Shown: positions 48,419-61,768 of the stretch, piece after piece
Numbering within the stretch: the stretch's first letter is position 1
Layout: every line of letters begins with the position of its first letter
Assembly: GCA_028671895.1 (NCBI GenBank)
Contig: CM053809.1
Location: 35,315,501-35,379,500, forward strand
Source of the DNA: Oenanthe sinensis
Lineage: Eukaryota; Streptophyta; Magnoliopsida; Apiales; Apiaceae
Length of the DNA: 64,000 nucleotides
Reading direction: 5' to 3'
Made by a program: the position numbers and the translations under genes
Notes under the pieces: generated by a model
Told to the model about the DNA's origin: nothing
The model's input: the letters and a program-made list of their open reading frames with translations, nothing else
Databases searched by the model: none

Positions 48419-51400
48419 ATGAGAAAGAATATGCTTAATCGACGGATGGAACAGAGGTTCCGATTAGCTTTGTTCACTGCCGTTGGATCGGCAAAGATCA
48501 GGTTGCTGCTCTGTTGCTTTACGTTCTTGATGATTTTTGTGCTTGTAAACCGTACACCATCATATCTAGGATGGGATCACAATATTTCTTTTCTTCCCGA
48601 TTCTCCTGGTCGATACTCTAATTCTAGGTAACTAATAATTTATAAACATGATTTTTATACAGCTTTGTAAAAATTAGTTTAATCATTAACTAATGTTTTG
48701 GTTAATTCGTTGTCCTAATTGAGTAATTGTTTAGATATGGTTACATAATTAATTTCTTTGTATGATTTAATTTCTTGTTCTCCGTGTTTGTATGTGTATG
48801 TACAACTGTTCAGACACACACACACACACAAAATCAGATCTCTTTTCTTAAAGAAGTCCTTTGTCATATATTTACTTATCATTGAATGTTACGGATACTT
48901 AATTTTTGAAGTGTTTCCATGTACGAATTTTGAGTCTTTCATGGTGTATTGACCATGAATATTTCATACTTGGGAAGTTACTATGATTGCACAATAATTT
49001 GAAGGAGCTTCCTTCAAAAGATTTTAATGGCAGGAAATATTATGGGGAACAGAGTAGTAAAGAATTGAGTGGTGTTGAATTGTTTGTATAATTAGCTAAA
49101 AAAGGGGTACAGCTCAATAACAAAGTGGAAGAGCGTAGCTGACCGTACATACTAAATTCACTAAGAAAAGTTGTCGGTGAGAAATGAGTCTGCACTTTGT
49201 TTAAGCTATAATGTTGATTGATCTTTTAAGTTGCCTAGTTGACAAAATTGCCTGTCTTTCAACTACTACTATGCCTGAACAAACACGTAAAATTATACCA
49301 ATACCGTCACATCTTTTGTTTACAAAGAGGCGATCTTCTTTAATGTGTTGGTGCAAACTTTTACTGCTAAGACATCAAGAGTCCATTATGTACCGATTAC
49401 AGTTTACCAATAGAGTAAGTCATTTTGGGGCCCAGTGTTGTTTGTCGATCATATCTTGGTGTAATTAGGATGAAACTTAGTTTTCCAGACCAATCTTAAC
49501 AGCTTATTCGTCACTAATGAAAATGCATCTATCAAGTTGAGTAGACCTGATGGGAGTTTTAGGAGCAACCAGTGATTTTGGGCATGGACCCATATCTAAA
49601 TGGCTAAATTCCTGACAAAAAGTCAAGAACTGCTTTGTGACCTTTATTAATTTCTGAGGCTTGGGCCAATCATTAATTCTGCCTTCATAGGTTGATTAAG
49701 TAGAAATACCATGTTGCGTGTTCATCATGTATATCAAGGCATAGCAATTAACTTAAACAGACTAATACATATACCTACTAGCATGGAATTTTATGATCTC
49801 TCTGGGGTGGGCTTGTCCTGCATCGAATTTTTTAAAAGATACACATTTCATTATAGCAAAACTGTCTGATCAAAATTATGCATTTGTTATATGCCTTATT
49901 GAGGAGGCATGAATGGTCAAAAAAATATGTTTGTAATTGAGTACATGTACAACTAAGAGAATATACCATCTGAATATGGTTTGGTATTAAAAGGCACTGC
50001 TAATTCGAGAGTATGCACACTAGAAGAACATCAACAAAATTTTTGCATCAAGTTCTACGGACTATGTTCACGTGTTTAGGAGAGTGGGGTGAAGAATGCC
50101 TAGAAGAACATTTGAGAAAAGTAATAAGGATTAACTTTGTTTAGCAGAGTTTTGGGCTTGCTATTTGCATTTAAATATTTTGGAAGGAACCCAGGCTACC
50201 TCGTAATGGTGATAAATTATAGCTCTAGCCCCTTTCCAAGTCTATTCGGTGGGTCTAGTGTTATTAAAGGTGTGATTAATCGATTGATTAATTGAGAGGC
50301 AAGGCTTTGTTGCCTTGATGAAAGAGGCGATCACTTTTGTCGCTTACCCTCGATTAGGTGACAATGAGTTTGTTTATTAATGATGTCTTTGTGAATGAAA
50401 TTACTTTTTTTCTATTACTGGTAATTAAAAAAAATGAAAGGCAAAAACATTAGAACCAGCGATTAAAAAGAGTATTCTTCAGATGAAGCTACAATCCAAT
50501 ACCCTCACAGCTTTTTCCTCTTATTTTCTCTGTTTCTCTGTTTCTCTCTCTCTCTATATATATGTGTGTGTGTGTGTGTATTCTGTATCTTACTCGTGTC
50601 TTCTCCCGTCGCTCTAAAATCTAGATATTCTCTTACCTTGTTTATCTTTTTTTCATGCACACAAGTTATCTTCCCTTTTTTATTCTTTTTCTATATTAAA
50701 CTTTTCTAATATTTTTTGAGCTAACTGCCGAAAAACTCAAACTTTTCTCTAATTTTCAAATTAACCAATCATGTTTGTTTTTCACAAGTTTAACCAACAA
50801 ACTTTATAAAATCATGCAAACTTTAACCGTAGTTAAGTTAAAATCCTGCTACTGTGATATTATCGGAAGATGATCCTCCAGCCACACAATCCAATGAGTA
50901 ATATTGATGCTAGTAAAATGCATATTTTGTTGTTTATCGAAAGAAAAATTTGTGCTTTTCATTTGTGTGATGGTTATTTTGGTAAAATAATATACATCTG
51001 TGCCACGTGGCAAACAATGATATAACAAATAGTGTTCTCGTCAGATTTTAACTTAACCACAGTTAAAGTTTTGCATGATTTTATAAAGTTTATTGGTTAA
51101 ACGTGGGAAAAATAAACATGATTGGTTAATTTGCAAACTAGAGAAAAATTTAATGAGTTTTTTGGCAGTTAGCTCAATATTTTTTTAATTATACTTTTCG
51201 ATTTTCTCTAATTTCTTATGTTCAGCTTACATCACTTTTTGGCGCATAATATTTTTTGGGCAATAATATTATTTCATTTCTATGATACACTTGTTCATTC
51301 TTTATTTTGTGTGTGTGTGTATGTTTTGTGAACCCAAACGAGTATCTTCAATATGGTTATGCCTCGCCTTGCCTCTCAGTCAATCAATAAATAGTCCTTG

Positions 51401-52978
51401 CTGCCTCGCCTTATATAACACTGGTGGATTATGATCTTTGGTATAAATACATTGGAAATCATTAGGCAGTTGTAAATAGTAAATACTATATTTTTTACTG
51501 TGTTATGTTTAGTTTATCTTGTGTGGTATCTTTCTAGGTGTAACATGTTATTTGTAACCTTGAGACACACAATTTAGAGAGCAAAGAGCTCTTAACATTT
51601 TTTTTACTGCATTTTCCTTTCCTTTCTGTGAATACCGCACTGTTTAACAGTTCTATGCTCAATTGGATTTATTGTGCAGGAAAGGTTATGCTTTATTGAT
51701 AAACACATGGAAGAGAAATGATCTTTTGAAGCAGTCCATCTCTCATTATACATCATGCCCTGGGCTTGATTCAATACATATAGTTTGGAGTGAACCTGAT
51801 GCTCCCTCAGATTCACTTGTAAAATATTTAAATCTTGTTGTTCAGTCAAAAGCTAATAATGGTCGACAAATTGAGTTAAAATTTGATATCAACAAGGAAG
51901 ACAGTTTAAATAATAGGTTCAAGGAAATTAAAGATTTGAAGGCGGATGCTGTGTTCTCTATTGATGATGACATAATCTTTCCATGTTCTTCAGTAGAACT
52001 GGCTTTCAGTGTTTGGCGTAGTGCTCCCGATGCAATGGTGGGATTTGTCCCGCGTATACATTGGATTGATCAATCGGTATGTCTTTGATACGTTGCACCA
52101 CATTATCTCTTTTTTCTTTCTTAGCCTGATAAGTAGTATCATGTAGGAGTGTTTCATGTGCCAAAATCCCTCTGTTTCAGTGTGACTGTTAGCATGGCTA
52201 GACTTTGTTTTGTTTGGTTGTCGAGCTAAATATGATATAGAGAATGAACTTGTACAAATGTCAGATATCCTAACTCTGAGAAGATCTGTCTAACCTCCAT
52301 TTTTTGCAGAAAGGCAACATGAATCAATATTTGTATGGAGGCTGGTGGTCTGTCTGGTGGATGGGTAGATACAGTATGGTACTCTCAAAGGCGGCCTTTT
52401 TCCACAAAAAGTATCTGAGTTTGTATACTAATGAGATGACCTCATCGATCAGAGAATACACAACCAAGAACAGGTCTTTTCCTGCTTTATTAATATTATG
52501 TCATCTTTCGATTTTGTTTATCTATCTTGATGATCATGTCTGCAACCTATATAATAAAGCCTCGTATCTGCTATCTCCATGGATATATTAGGAACTGTGA
52601 AGATATTGCGATGTCTTTCCTTGTGGCAAATGCAACCGGTGCTCCTCCTATATGGGTTAAAGGTAAATACAACTTGATTACAAGACCCCATACTTTGATG
52701 TCCATTAAACCCGCTAGTTTATGCTCTTAAAATAAACATGGTCCCAATATTTGGCTTGGGCAGCATGCAATTATCAACACTTAATCCTCTAAATTCACAT
52801 TTTGATATTTGTTGTAGGTAAAATATATGAAATTGGGTCAACTGGAATTAGTAGCATAAGTGGTCACACTGAAAAGAGGACTCAATGTGTCAATAGATTT
52901 GTTGCTGAGTATGGTCATATGCCTCTGGTATCAACATCTGTGAAAGCTGTTGATAGTCGTGACACCTGGTTTTGGTGA
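48419..52978 (+). CDS. GMT1: GT64 glycosyltransferase, glycosylinositol phosphorylceramide mannosyltransferase (GMT1/EPC1) type
   Basis: Five exons: 48419-48627, 51680-52076, 52310-52473, 52592-52662 and 52818-52978 (stop TGA). GT-AG borders and phases agree; product about 333 residues. The N-terminus is a type II signal anchor (basic residues, then a membrane segment at about 28-43). The catalytic domain starts KGYALLINTWKRND; the nucleotide-sugar/metal motif SIDDDI is at about residues 163-168. GGWWSVWWMGRYSMVLSKA, NCEDIAMSFLVANATG and PIWVKGK are hallmarks of exostosin-like GT64 enzymes. Family role: a Golgi enzyme adding mannose to glycosylinositol phosphorylceramide sphingolipids; loss of the Arabidopsis member causes cell-adhesion defects. 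The ATG used is the first in frame (MRKNMLNRR). An alternative first exon lies 4.1 kb upstream. Intron 1 contains a Mutator-like element (50718-51175) and a TC/AT/TG microsatellite near 50530-50580. Confidence 0.93.
50530..50580. repeat. Compound microsatellite (TC)n(TA)n(TG)n
   Basis: TCTCTCTC, then TATATATA, then TGTGTGTG run together in intron 1 of the GT64 gene. Likely length-variable. Confidence 0.85.
50718..51175. mobile_element. Mutator-like element with long inverted repeats, 458 bp
   Basis: Starts GAGCTAACTGCC and ends GGCAGTTAGCTC; the inverted similarity runs about 150 bp inward on each side. Flanks AATATTTTTT (50708-50717) and AATATTTTTT (51176-51185) form a perfect 10-bp direct repeat, fitting the 9-10 bp duplications of Mutator-like elements, though the T-run makes its exact length ambiguous. 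The unique middle (about 150 bp) has no coding sequence. Confidence 0.8.
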
Positions 52979-54127
52979 TGCCTGTCATGTAATTTCTGTT
53001 TTCATCTTCCTTTGTAAAGACATTATAATGAAACAATTCATTTAAACTTCACCCTTTTTTTTTGTAGAATATGTAGTTTATTATAAATTATAAATTATAA
53101 GTATTCGACAGGAAGTATACAAGTTCACTGTATTTTGTTTTTATTGCGTGGATCTTGAACACTCAACTAATTTGAAAGATGAAATTTTGTTTCTCCCATT
53201 TACTAGGTGATGAAATCATTCTGTCCTGTTCTACTACTAGTCTGATTGTCCCTGTTCTACTACTAGTCTAATTGTCCGCAACTTCATCTTCCACCCAGAA
53301 CTGAGATAAGTTAAAGATAACTACAGGCACGATAAACTTGTGTGAATACAAAAAATAAGGCAGTTATATACTGTTACAAAATAGTATCAAACGTTAGGGT
53401 GGAAAAACTTGAAATTTTTTACATTCGTTGAACTTAGATCCCCCTCCCCCATAAACGGATTACATTCCGACTTGTGACATCTGTAACCAAGTTTATTATG
53501 GAACATGAATGATCAGCATTGCTCTTTTTGTCTTTTTGTCATTCGACGACCCAAGTTGGCCATTACTAGCTCCGAGAGGAACACATCTGAACAATTCGAC
53601 ATCTCCTCCCCACAGGTTGTACATTCCCACCCACTTCAACCTCTCCAAAAACAGTCAGAGTTAACAATTTTATTACCCAATCGGCCAATCCAATGTTATT
53701 ATATCCACAAGACCTCATGTTAAAGATCAAATCATAATAACAATGGTTAAGTCACAAGTTGCAAAGTTACTCAAACAGGAGAAGGCATTATGGTGTTTTA
53801 CAAATTCATACCGGTGGTTTCAAGTGTTTAACTTCGGATTACAGATTCATGTATGCTAGGTTCGAGTGTTCAACTGACTGAGGAACACTTGTTCAACCTC
53901 ATGTCAACTTTTCACTTTTCGCCCAACACTTGAGCGGTAAAAAGCTTGGACACCTCAAAATAAAATTAGAAAACCACAGAATTTATATGGTCCGCAATAT
54001 CTGTAAACCAATAACATGCAAACATTTCAAAGCAAAACTAGAAATCTAAAGATTTAGAAGTCTCAACCAAATAGCAAAAAAAACACCAGACATCAAAGTT
54101 GATTTTAGCAATTCATGCAAACAGAAC
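52979..54127. other. Spacer between convergent GT64 and P0 genes
   Basis: It holds the 3' UTRs of the GT64 gene (plus strand) and the P0 gene (minus strand). A short direct duplication of CTACTACTAGTCT is seen near 53228-53270. No gene seen. Confidence 0.6.
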
Positions 54128-55892
54128 TTAGTCAAACAGGCTGAAGCCCATGTCATCATCAGATTCCTCAGCAGGCTCTTCCTTTTTCTCTTCAGCAGCG
54201 GTAGCAGCAGGAGCAGCACCAGAATCAGCAGCTGCAGTTGGAGCAACAGCGGCTACAAACTTACTAGGATCCTGCACATGTAGCATAAGAAAATATAATT
54301 TACAAGGAGTAAAAAGCAGCTTTCAGAAATAGGAAGAACAAGATCAACGGACAATACATACCGCGAGGTACTCCTTCACTTTATCAGCCTGTGGGAATGA
54401 GTACTCTGTCTCGAGGGCAATTGCCAACACATTCTTGTAGGCATTGATGAACATATGTGGCGCAGCTGCAAGTGTTGGGTATGACAGGGCCAATGACAGG
54501 GAAGTGACCATGGAAACACCAACAGCAAACTTGGCAACAAGATCATCTTCGGTCATATCAAGCACCTCGGGGCTGAAAACTGTTCCATTGTCATAAACAG
54601 ACAAGACAACAAGACCATAAGAAAAGGGCCTGATACCAAGCTTAGCAAGCAGAGCAGCCTCTGAAGACCCCACTTTATCACCCTTTTTAATAAGCTCAAC
54701 TGGAGTGATAATTTCAACGGTACCCTTGTTAATCTTAGTTGGGATATTAAGGACCTGAGGACAACATATACGCAGAGCAGTGAGAAACCAATGCCTAGAA
54801 AGAAGGCAATGAACTTTCAGGGCACAAGATAGTCACACTAGTACCTGGAAGAAGGATGTCTGAGAGGGATCAAGGCCAGTGTTCCCTGGTGGCACAACAA
54901 CATCAACAGGAGCAACCAAACCAACACGAGCAGGAGCTCCGACCTGATAAAAGCCGAATCGTTAGACCACATCATTGGATTCTAGGTCACGGTAAAAGTT
55001 GCACAATTCCAAACAAAACTAAAAACAGACAAGGAACACTAGTTGTATACTTGTATTCCAGTATTAAATGATTTATTTCCTAAAACATAAACACAAAAGA
55101 TTTACAGATAAGAAAAGAATTTTTCATGCAGGCAATCGAAACCAATTAAGCTGGTGACGTGTCTTAGAGAAAACAAAGATAACTGTGAACAGGAACCTCA
55201 ATAGGATTAAACTATCAACATCTCGGTCAAGCCATGCATAAATAATCACATACTCGTAGTAATTACCCAACAATACAAAAAATCCATTGAAAAGCATACA
55301 ACTTCCGCATCCCAACAACATTATCACCCCATATAGCGCATCACAACACTAAAACACAATCATATTTCAAAAATCAAATCAACAAAAAAATCAAAGCCAT
55401 AAAAAAGTAATCTCTTTTACAACTCACCTTGTACTTAGCAACCTCCTCACTCACTTCTTTCAAATCCCCCTTCGTAAAAATCAGCCCAACATTTCCCTAC
55501 ATTCAACAAACACATCACAACCATCCACTTACAAACCCATCCAAACAACAATCAAACAAACACACCCATCATAAAAAACAAATAAAAAACACAAATATAT
55601 AATCAAATAATAATTTCAATTTATAATTACTTACAACAAGAAGGGGAATAATATTAAGAAAGGCCTCATTCCCAGTTTTCTCGGCATGAATTCTAACAGA
55701 CCGCTTCATCATCGTATTCTTACCCATTAAAACAACTGAGTCACCTCGTAAACCCTTTCGAATGTTCTGAAGCTGATTAGACCCCACATTATCAGCAGCA
55801 GCAACCAAGATTTGTGTATACTCATCAAGAAGTTGACACAGCTTTGCGTCGTATGCTATCTTCTTATCGGCCTTTGATGCTTTTGGTGCCAT
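54128..55892 (-). CDS. RPP0: 60S acidic ribosomal protein P0 (uL10)
   Basis: Five minus-strand exons: 55892-55635, 55496-55428, 54943-54845, 54754-54362 and 54271-54128, all GT-AG and joining between codons, giving 320 residues. The start [15 protein letters not shown] and the uL10 domain ([49 protein letters not shown]) are intact. The C-terminus is Ala-rich and ends in the acidic stalk peptide [13 protein letters not shown] shared by P0, P1 and P2. Role: base of the ribosomal stalk, binding 28S rRNA and P1/P2 dimers and recruiting elongation factors. Upstream, telo-box and TGGGCY (site II) motifs suggest the usual ribosomal-protein promoter. Confidence 0.97.
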
Positions 55893-55943
55893 TGAATTGT
55901 ACTCTTTTTATACAATTGTGTAAGTATATGTGTGTAATTAAGA

Positions 55944-56290
55944 AACCCTAATTGTGAATTGAAGAGATATTGACAAAATGAGGGCCAAGAGAAAGCTAGG
56001 GCTTTGTCAAGGCGGACGGCTAAAGCGACGTCGCTTTAACCTCTTCTATTCAGTTTTAAGTTGCTTTGAGATTTGTGTAAAACCCTAATTTTTTTAGTTT
56101 GGGGTTTTAATTTATACATATGGGGAGAGGGGGATGACCTAAATTGGAGGGATAGGATTAATTTAGATGGACGTCTGAGATGATTTTAGCTACGTAGATG
56201 GTTGGGCTTGATAGTCAGTTTAGCCCAAACACAACAACAGCAAAGGCCTTCTTATTTTACCCCAAAAATAACAAAATTTGAAGTTGGGCC
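55944..56290 (-). promoter_or_regulatory. P0 promoter with telo-boxes and site II elements
   Basis: AAACCCTAA occurs at 55944-55952 and 56080-56088. TGGGCC/TGGGCT hexamers lie at 56203-56208, 56222-56227 (reverse) and 56285-56290. The pairing of telo-box with site II is a known signature of plant ribosomal-protein promoters, bound by TRB/Pur-alpha-like and TCP factors. The first telo-box probably falls in the leader. Confidence 0.65.
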
Positions 56291-57424
56291 TAAGCAGCAA
56301 AGGCCTTCATATCTGTGACACTTATCATGTTTTGATATTGTTCGAGACAATTTATTAAAACTCAATATTGGTTTGTTTATGTTGAATTGCTGAGAAAAAT
56401 AGATATTAGTATTACATAGATTGAATGCCTTGGGGGAATATATATAATATTCATTTTATTTTTATTACCATGTAAATTATGGGATTTAAATTATAAAAAA
56501 TAAAATTCTTGTTGGGTGCATGAAGACAAAAAAAATAAAAAATGAGAACATGGTGTGTATGACCATATTTAAAAGGTGATTTGAGTAGGTGGTACTGTGG
56601 TAGATTGGAAGCTGGAAGATTGGAAGATAAAAGAGCTATGCATACAAGATGCAACACAGTAACCAATATTGCCTAGAAATTTTTCCATTTTTCTTAAATT
56701 TATTATTAAGAAAAACTCGAATAAATAATGAATTTCGTAATAAAAGTGTTTATATTTCATTATTAAAAAGAGAATAAACGAAACTATTTTCCCCCTCTCG
56801 TTTGTAAAATGGATTTTTAAATGTATCTTTTGTGATTGAGTATTTGAAAGTGTAGATTGTGGTGCATTAAGATTTAAGGGTGGTGAGTGGTGACACAAGC
56901 AGGTGCAGAAGCAACATCCTGGTCAAAGATTTACATGTAACGTATGTATCCCTTTCTCTCTCTCTGATTTCACTCTTTGAACTTCTCTTCTGCACTTCTG
57001 CTTATCCTCTGCAATATGTGTGTGTGTGTGTGAGAGAAGGTCTTATTTTATTACTGTCTCTACTTTTTATCATATAAATCTGCATTTATCACAGAATCTT
57101 TTAAGACACTAAAAGGTAATAAATTTTAATGAATATATTAATTCTTATATTTTGAAAATGAATGTCATTTATGGCTGTTTCTATAAATCTTGGAACACTT
57201 TTTTTTTGTTTTGTAAAAGATGCATTAAGTAGATATTATTTTTTCATTTCATGTGTATTATACTTATACAAGTATTAATAACATTCGTGCACATAACATA
57301 TGTGTGTACTTGTGTAGTTATGCACTCATCTAACTAACAAACGTGTACCTTGAAATTTTGCTGTTTTTTGTGTTTGATAAATTTTAATTTGTGGGGGTAA
57401 GGTAACATATTGAAGGTAGAGTGA
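56291..57424. other. Spacer between divergent P0 and LAX genes
   Basis: AT-rich, no gene seen. Microsatellites TCTCTCTC (near 56955) and TGTGTGTG (near 57018) lie in the LAX leader side. An intron in the LAX 5' UTR is possible. Confidence 0.5.
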
Positions 57425-60400
57425 ATGGCACATCAGAAACCAGGTGAAGAAGCTATAATCTCTAGGGGTTTAAATGAAACAACAGAAATTAACGGAGAAG
57501 AAGAAAAAGATTTTGATGATCAACCTTCACAGGGTGGCTTAAAAAGTTTTCTTTGGCATGGTGGGTCTGCTTATGATGCCTGGTTTAGTTGTGCTTCTAA
57601 TCAAGTGAGTCCCTTCATTTTCTTGAAAACAGACCACTACTTCTCTTTCTTTTTTTTTCCTTGTAAAAATGATCCCTTTTGTCGTATTTTTTTCATGAGG
57701 TTTCGATTGTGTTTCAGGTGGCTCAGGTTCTTTTAACCTTGCCCTATTCTTTCTCTCAGTTGGGTATGCTTTCAGGAGTGATACTCCAGGTATTCTATGG
57801 TTTAGTTGGCTGCTGGACTGCCTATCTGATCAGTGTCCTCTATATAGAGTACAGAACTAGGAAGGAGAAAGAAAATGTCAATTTCAAGAACCATGTCATA
57901 CAGGTTGGTTGCTCACCCTTTATCTATTTCTTTTTCAAGAACATTTTTTTATTCATCATTCATGTCTTGTGTATTGTTTATAATTAATTGTATGTTTTAA
58001 GGCCTGTAGCTGCAATGCAAGTTAAGAAGTGGGGAAAATTCTAACTAGGGGTTGATGCAGTTACAGTCTTTAATATTTTGGTAATGTGAAAACAAAATTA
58101 GTTGAGAAACTATAATAAATGTGTAGAATTTTCCTTTAGTAAGTCCCACTTTTTCAATGATAAAGGTTTGGATGCATTTAGTATATAGCTAGGAATGAAT
58201 TCCCATTTCTAAAACCATTGATACCAATGCATCAGTTTGGTAAAAGATATTCAACATTATCTTAATTTTCTCCCAACACAACTCAAATGGTCCTGTTGTG
58301 CTTCCTCCAATCTCAGAAAGGGCTAGCTAAGCACTCCTTCCGTCCTCGCTTGTATATTTGACTTCTGACATACATTTTGTCATTTTGATGTGTATAATAT
58401 ATATCGATATACTTATTAAGAATCTCGTAATGTAATTTTATATTAAGGGGATGGATGTAGTATATTATATATTGCATAGGATTTTTATTCCGAATATTTA
58501 ATTTTACTACCTCAAATTTGATACTTTGGTGATAATCCAATTTGATACACATTTACTCCCTAATCCCTATGTGACAGTTTTTGATTTGAGCAACTTAAAA
58601 ATTTGCACAAGTAGTTACTTAAATATGTGATCTAATTCATATATGCAGTGGTTTGAGGTGCTTGATGGACTGCTGGGTACAAAATGGAAGATTGCAGGCT
58701 TGACTTTCAATTGTAGTTTACTCTTGTGCGGTTGTGTTATTCAACTTATTGGTTGTGCAAGGTCAGTTCTCTGTTGTTTGATCGAATTTAATTATTATTA
58801 ATTGCTTTTCAGATTGACATATCAATCAATATCTACTACTTGCATGTGCAAAATATCTGTTGAAATTTATTCGTATCTGTTGAAATTTATTTGTATCTGT
58901 TGAAATTTATTCGAATTTTGTTTTAACTATCCATAATAATGTTGCTTCCTGTGATTGATTACAGTAATATCTACTACATAAATGACCACTTAGACAAGAG
59001 GACATGGACCTATATATTTGGCGCTTGTTGTGCTACTACTGTGTTCATCCCATCCTTTCACAATTACAGAATCTGGGCTTTTTTTGGGATCGGAATGACC
59101 ACCTATACTGCTTGGTACTTGACAATTGCTGCCCTTGTTCATGGCCAGGTAACTAAACAATTCAATACTCAAATTTTCGCTAGAACGTGATGATATATGT
59201 AATTATGTCGTTGAGGTGATAGGCAACAATTTTACCTACCGAACAACTACTATTAATCCCATCACTATTATTTCGAGTCTCTGACTGTTATGCAGGTTGA
59301 AGGAATAACTCATTCTGGTCCGAAGAAGCTTGTATTGTATTTTACTGGTGCAACGAACATACTCTATACTTTTGGTGGACACGCGGTCACAGTGTGAGTA
59401 AATTATTCTGCCTGTTGGTCAATTATTAACTTCTTCAAGGATATGCATGCCCTTAATTGCAGAATCATTGAACCACTCCATGAAGATAACAAACAAATAC
59501 TAAAAGGAAAGGTAGAGAAAGAAATGTCTAAATCAGTTTGGAACATGACCTTGTTCTTGATTATTAGAATTTATAATTCAAACTTCCATCCCTGAACAAT
59601 GATTACAAGGTGCACTTTCATTTGAATGTATATTTTTGGATATAAATATGATCTCCTTGCATATTTTTCGAGATCATATTTCTCAAAAAAACTCTTCAAT
59701 CATAATTCAAGAGTTCTAATAAATTTCAAAGCTCTCCTTGCAAAAGTCATATGGAGTATTTTGAAAAATGCGATAGCAATTTCTAGTGGTGTAAGAATAT
59801 ATAATATTGTCGTTAAAGAATTAATATGCTTGGTAATTATTATAAAGGTTAGGTCCTTTTATTGCTAAATACAGATTTTTTTTCGTGATTTTTGGATGAA
59901 TAATAGTAATATAGTATACCTTGTGGATAAATTTACAGGGAGATAATGCATGCCATGTGGAAGCCCCAGAAATTCAAGTATATTTATCTGTTTGCTACCT
60001 TGTATGTATTTACACTAACTATACCGTCGGCTGCTGCTGTATATTGGGCTTTTGGGGATCAACTACTCGAACACTCAAATGCCTTGTCTCTCCTTCCACG
60101 GAATGGCTTCCGTGATGCAGCAGTTATTCTAATGCTCATCCACCAGGTTCTTACATAACTATAAATTTATGTTGATATATATTAAGTTAACTCAACTTCA
60201 AATCTCTTAATCTGTTTTAGACTCTGTCTTTTGTAATTTTATAAGGAGATCGAGAAAAGACTTGTCACCCTTCAGATGGTTTCTGATACCTAATCTTCAC
60301 AACAACTTTTGTTCAGTGGCATTCAAAATTTCAGCGACCATCCATGATTAATTTATATGATTACCTTATTGTTCTTTTGCCTGTAGACCATATATTGTTT

Positions 60401-61768
60401 ACCTATTTTTATTCTTTTCTTTCTTTTTTTTTTTTGCTAAATTTATCTGTTTTTACCTATTTGTATTCTTATTTTGCAGATCATAACATTTGGGATGGCT
60501 TGTACGCCTTTGTATTTTGTTTGGGAGAAAGTTGTGGGAATGCATGAAACAAAGAGCATATTTTTAAGGGCACTTGCAAGACTGCCGGTTGTGATACCAA
60601 TATGGTTCCTAGCCATTATATTTCCCTTCTTTGGTCCTATCAACTCGGCTGTGGGGGCACTCTTGGTTAGCTTCAGTGTCTATATCATCCCTGCTCTTGC
60701 ACATATGCTCACTTATAGGAAGGCTTCGGCACGACAGGTAGTCAATCTGGTTGTTTCAGCTTTCACATATTCATTGATTTCCCTTATCTTACTAGCATTG
60801 TCTATTACTACCAGAAATTGCGATACCTTGTTTTTGTTTATTTAATATTTGCATGGACCTCTATTGACTTGAATCACAATAGATAGAGTAAAATTAATAT
60901 CTTCTCTTCGTGTTCTCTAGAGATGAACATATGCTGCTAGTCCTGTCTATCCTGGGTACTTGAATTTGAGAGGATGAAAAAGGGTCCTTCTTTTGATATG
61001 GGTACACAATTGATTTGTGCTCTTTGTTAAACTAGAATTTAGTAAAAAAGTTGTGCATCAATATATTCAGCTCTTGGTCTCTTACAGATTTACTGAAAAA
61101 GAAAAGTGTTGCAACTTGTCTGTGTGTCAGTCTCAGGCCCTCAGTGTGTGTGGTGGGAGGGGGTTACATACATCTGGAATACAGAATTATATGAGAATAT
61201 GAAAGTTTGGTGGCAGTTCCCACATAATTCAGTTATATGTGATCCTTTTTCAGTTTTTCTCTGTATTTTGTAATAACTATAATCTGAAGTGAACTGGCCA
61301 GTTGACCCACTCTTCTAGCTTAGTTTTCCAACTCTTCACGGTTGTTGTCTAATTTTTTTAGCTGTCAAAGACTCAAAATATTTGTTTGATCATCTTGTAC
61401 AATATCTGTAGACATGTTTGACCATCAACCTGAAATATTTCTCTGTGATATGCAGAACTTTCCAATTCATCATGTTATATATATGTAGAACCTTTATTTT
61501 AACGTGAAATTGCTAATTTTGCTTCATTACATATTTTCTTCATAACTCAATATCTTTCTACATGCAGAATGCAGTCGAGAAACCTCCCTTCTTTCTCCCA
61601 AGCTGGACCGCGATCTACGTGCTGAACACATTCATCGTAATCTGGATTTTCATCGTAGGATTTGGTTTCGGAGGATGGGCTAGCATGAAAAACTTTATTA
61701 AACAAACTGACACATTTGGCCTCTTCGCAAAGTGCTATCAATGCAAGCCTCCTGCCCCGCATCATTAA
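57425..61768 (+). CDS. LAX: Auxin influx carrier of the AUX1/LAX family
   Basis: Eight exons: 57425-57604, 57718-57903, 58649-58761, 58965-59148, 59296-59393, 59939-60146, 60480-60737 and 61568-61768 (stop TAA), with GT-AG borders and consistent phases. Product about 475 residues, in the AUX1/LAX range of 470-490. Family blocks are all present: FWHGGSAYDAWFSCASNQ-like, QVLLTLPYSFSQLGM, IYYINDHLDKRTWTYIFGA, FTGATNILYTFGGHAVTVEI, MHAMWKPQKFKYIYLFATLY, LPVVIPIWFLAIIFPFFGPI and GFGFGGWASM. The acidic N-terminal tail (NGEEEKDFDDQ) is variable in the family. Role: proton-coupled import of indole-3-acetic acid at the plasma membrane. The NALSLLPRNGFRDAAVILML block and the short CYQCKPP tail look most like LAX3, but the subgroup is not certain. 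Confidence 0.96.
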
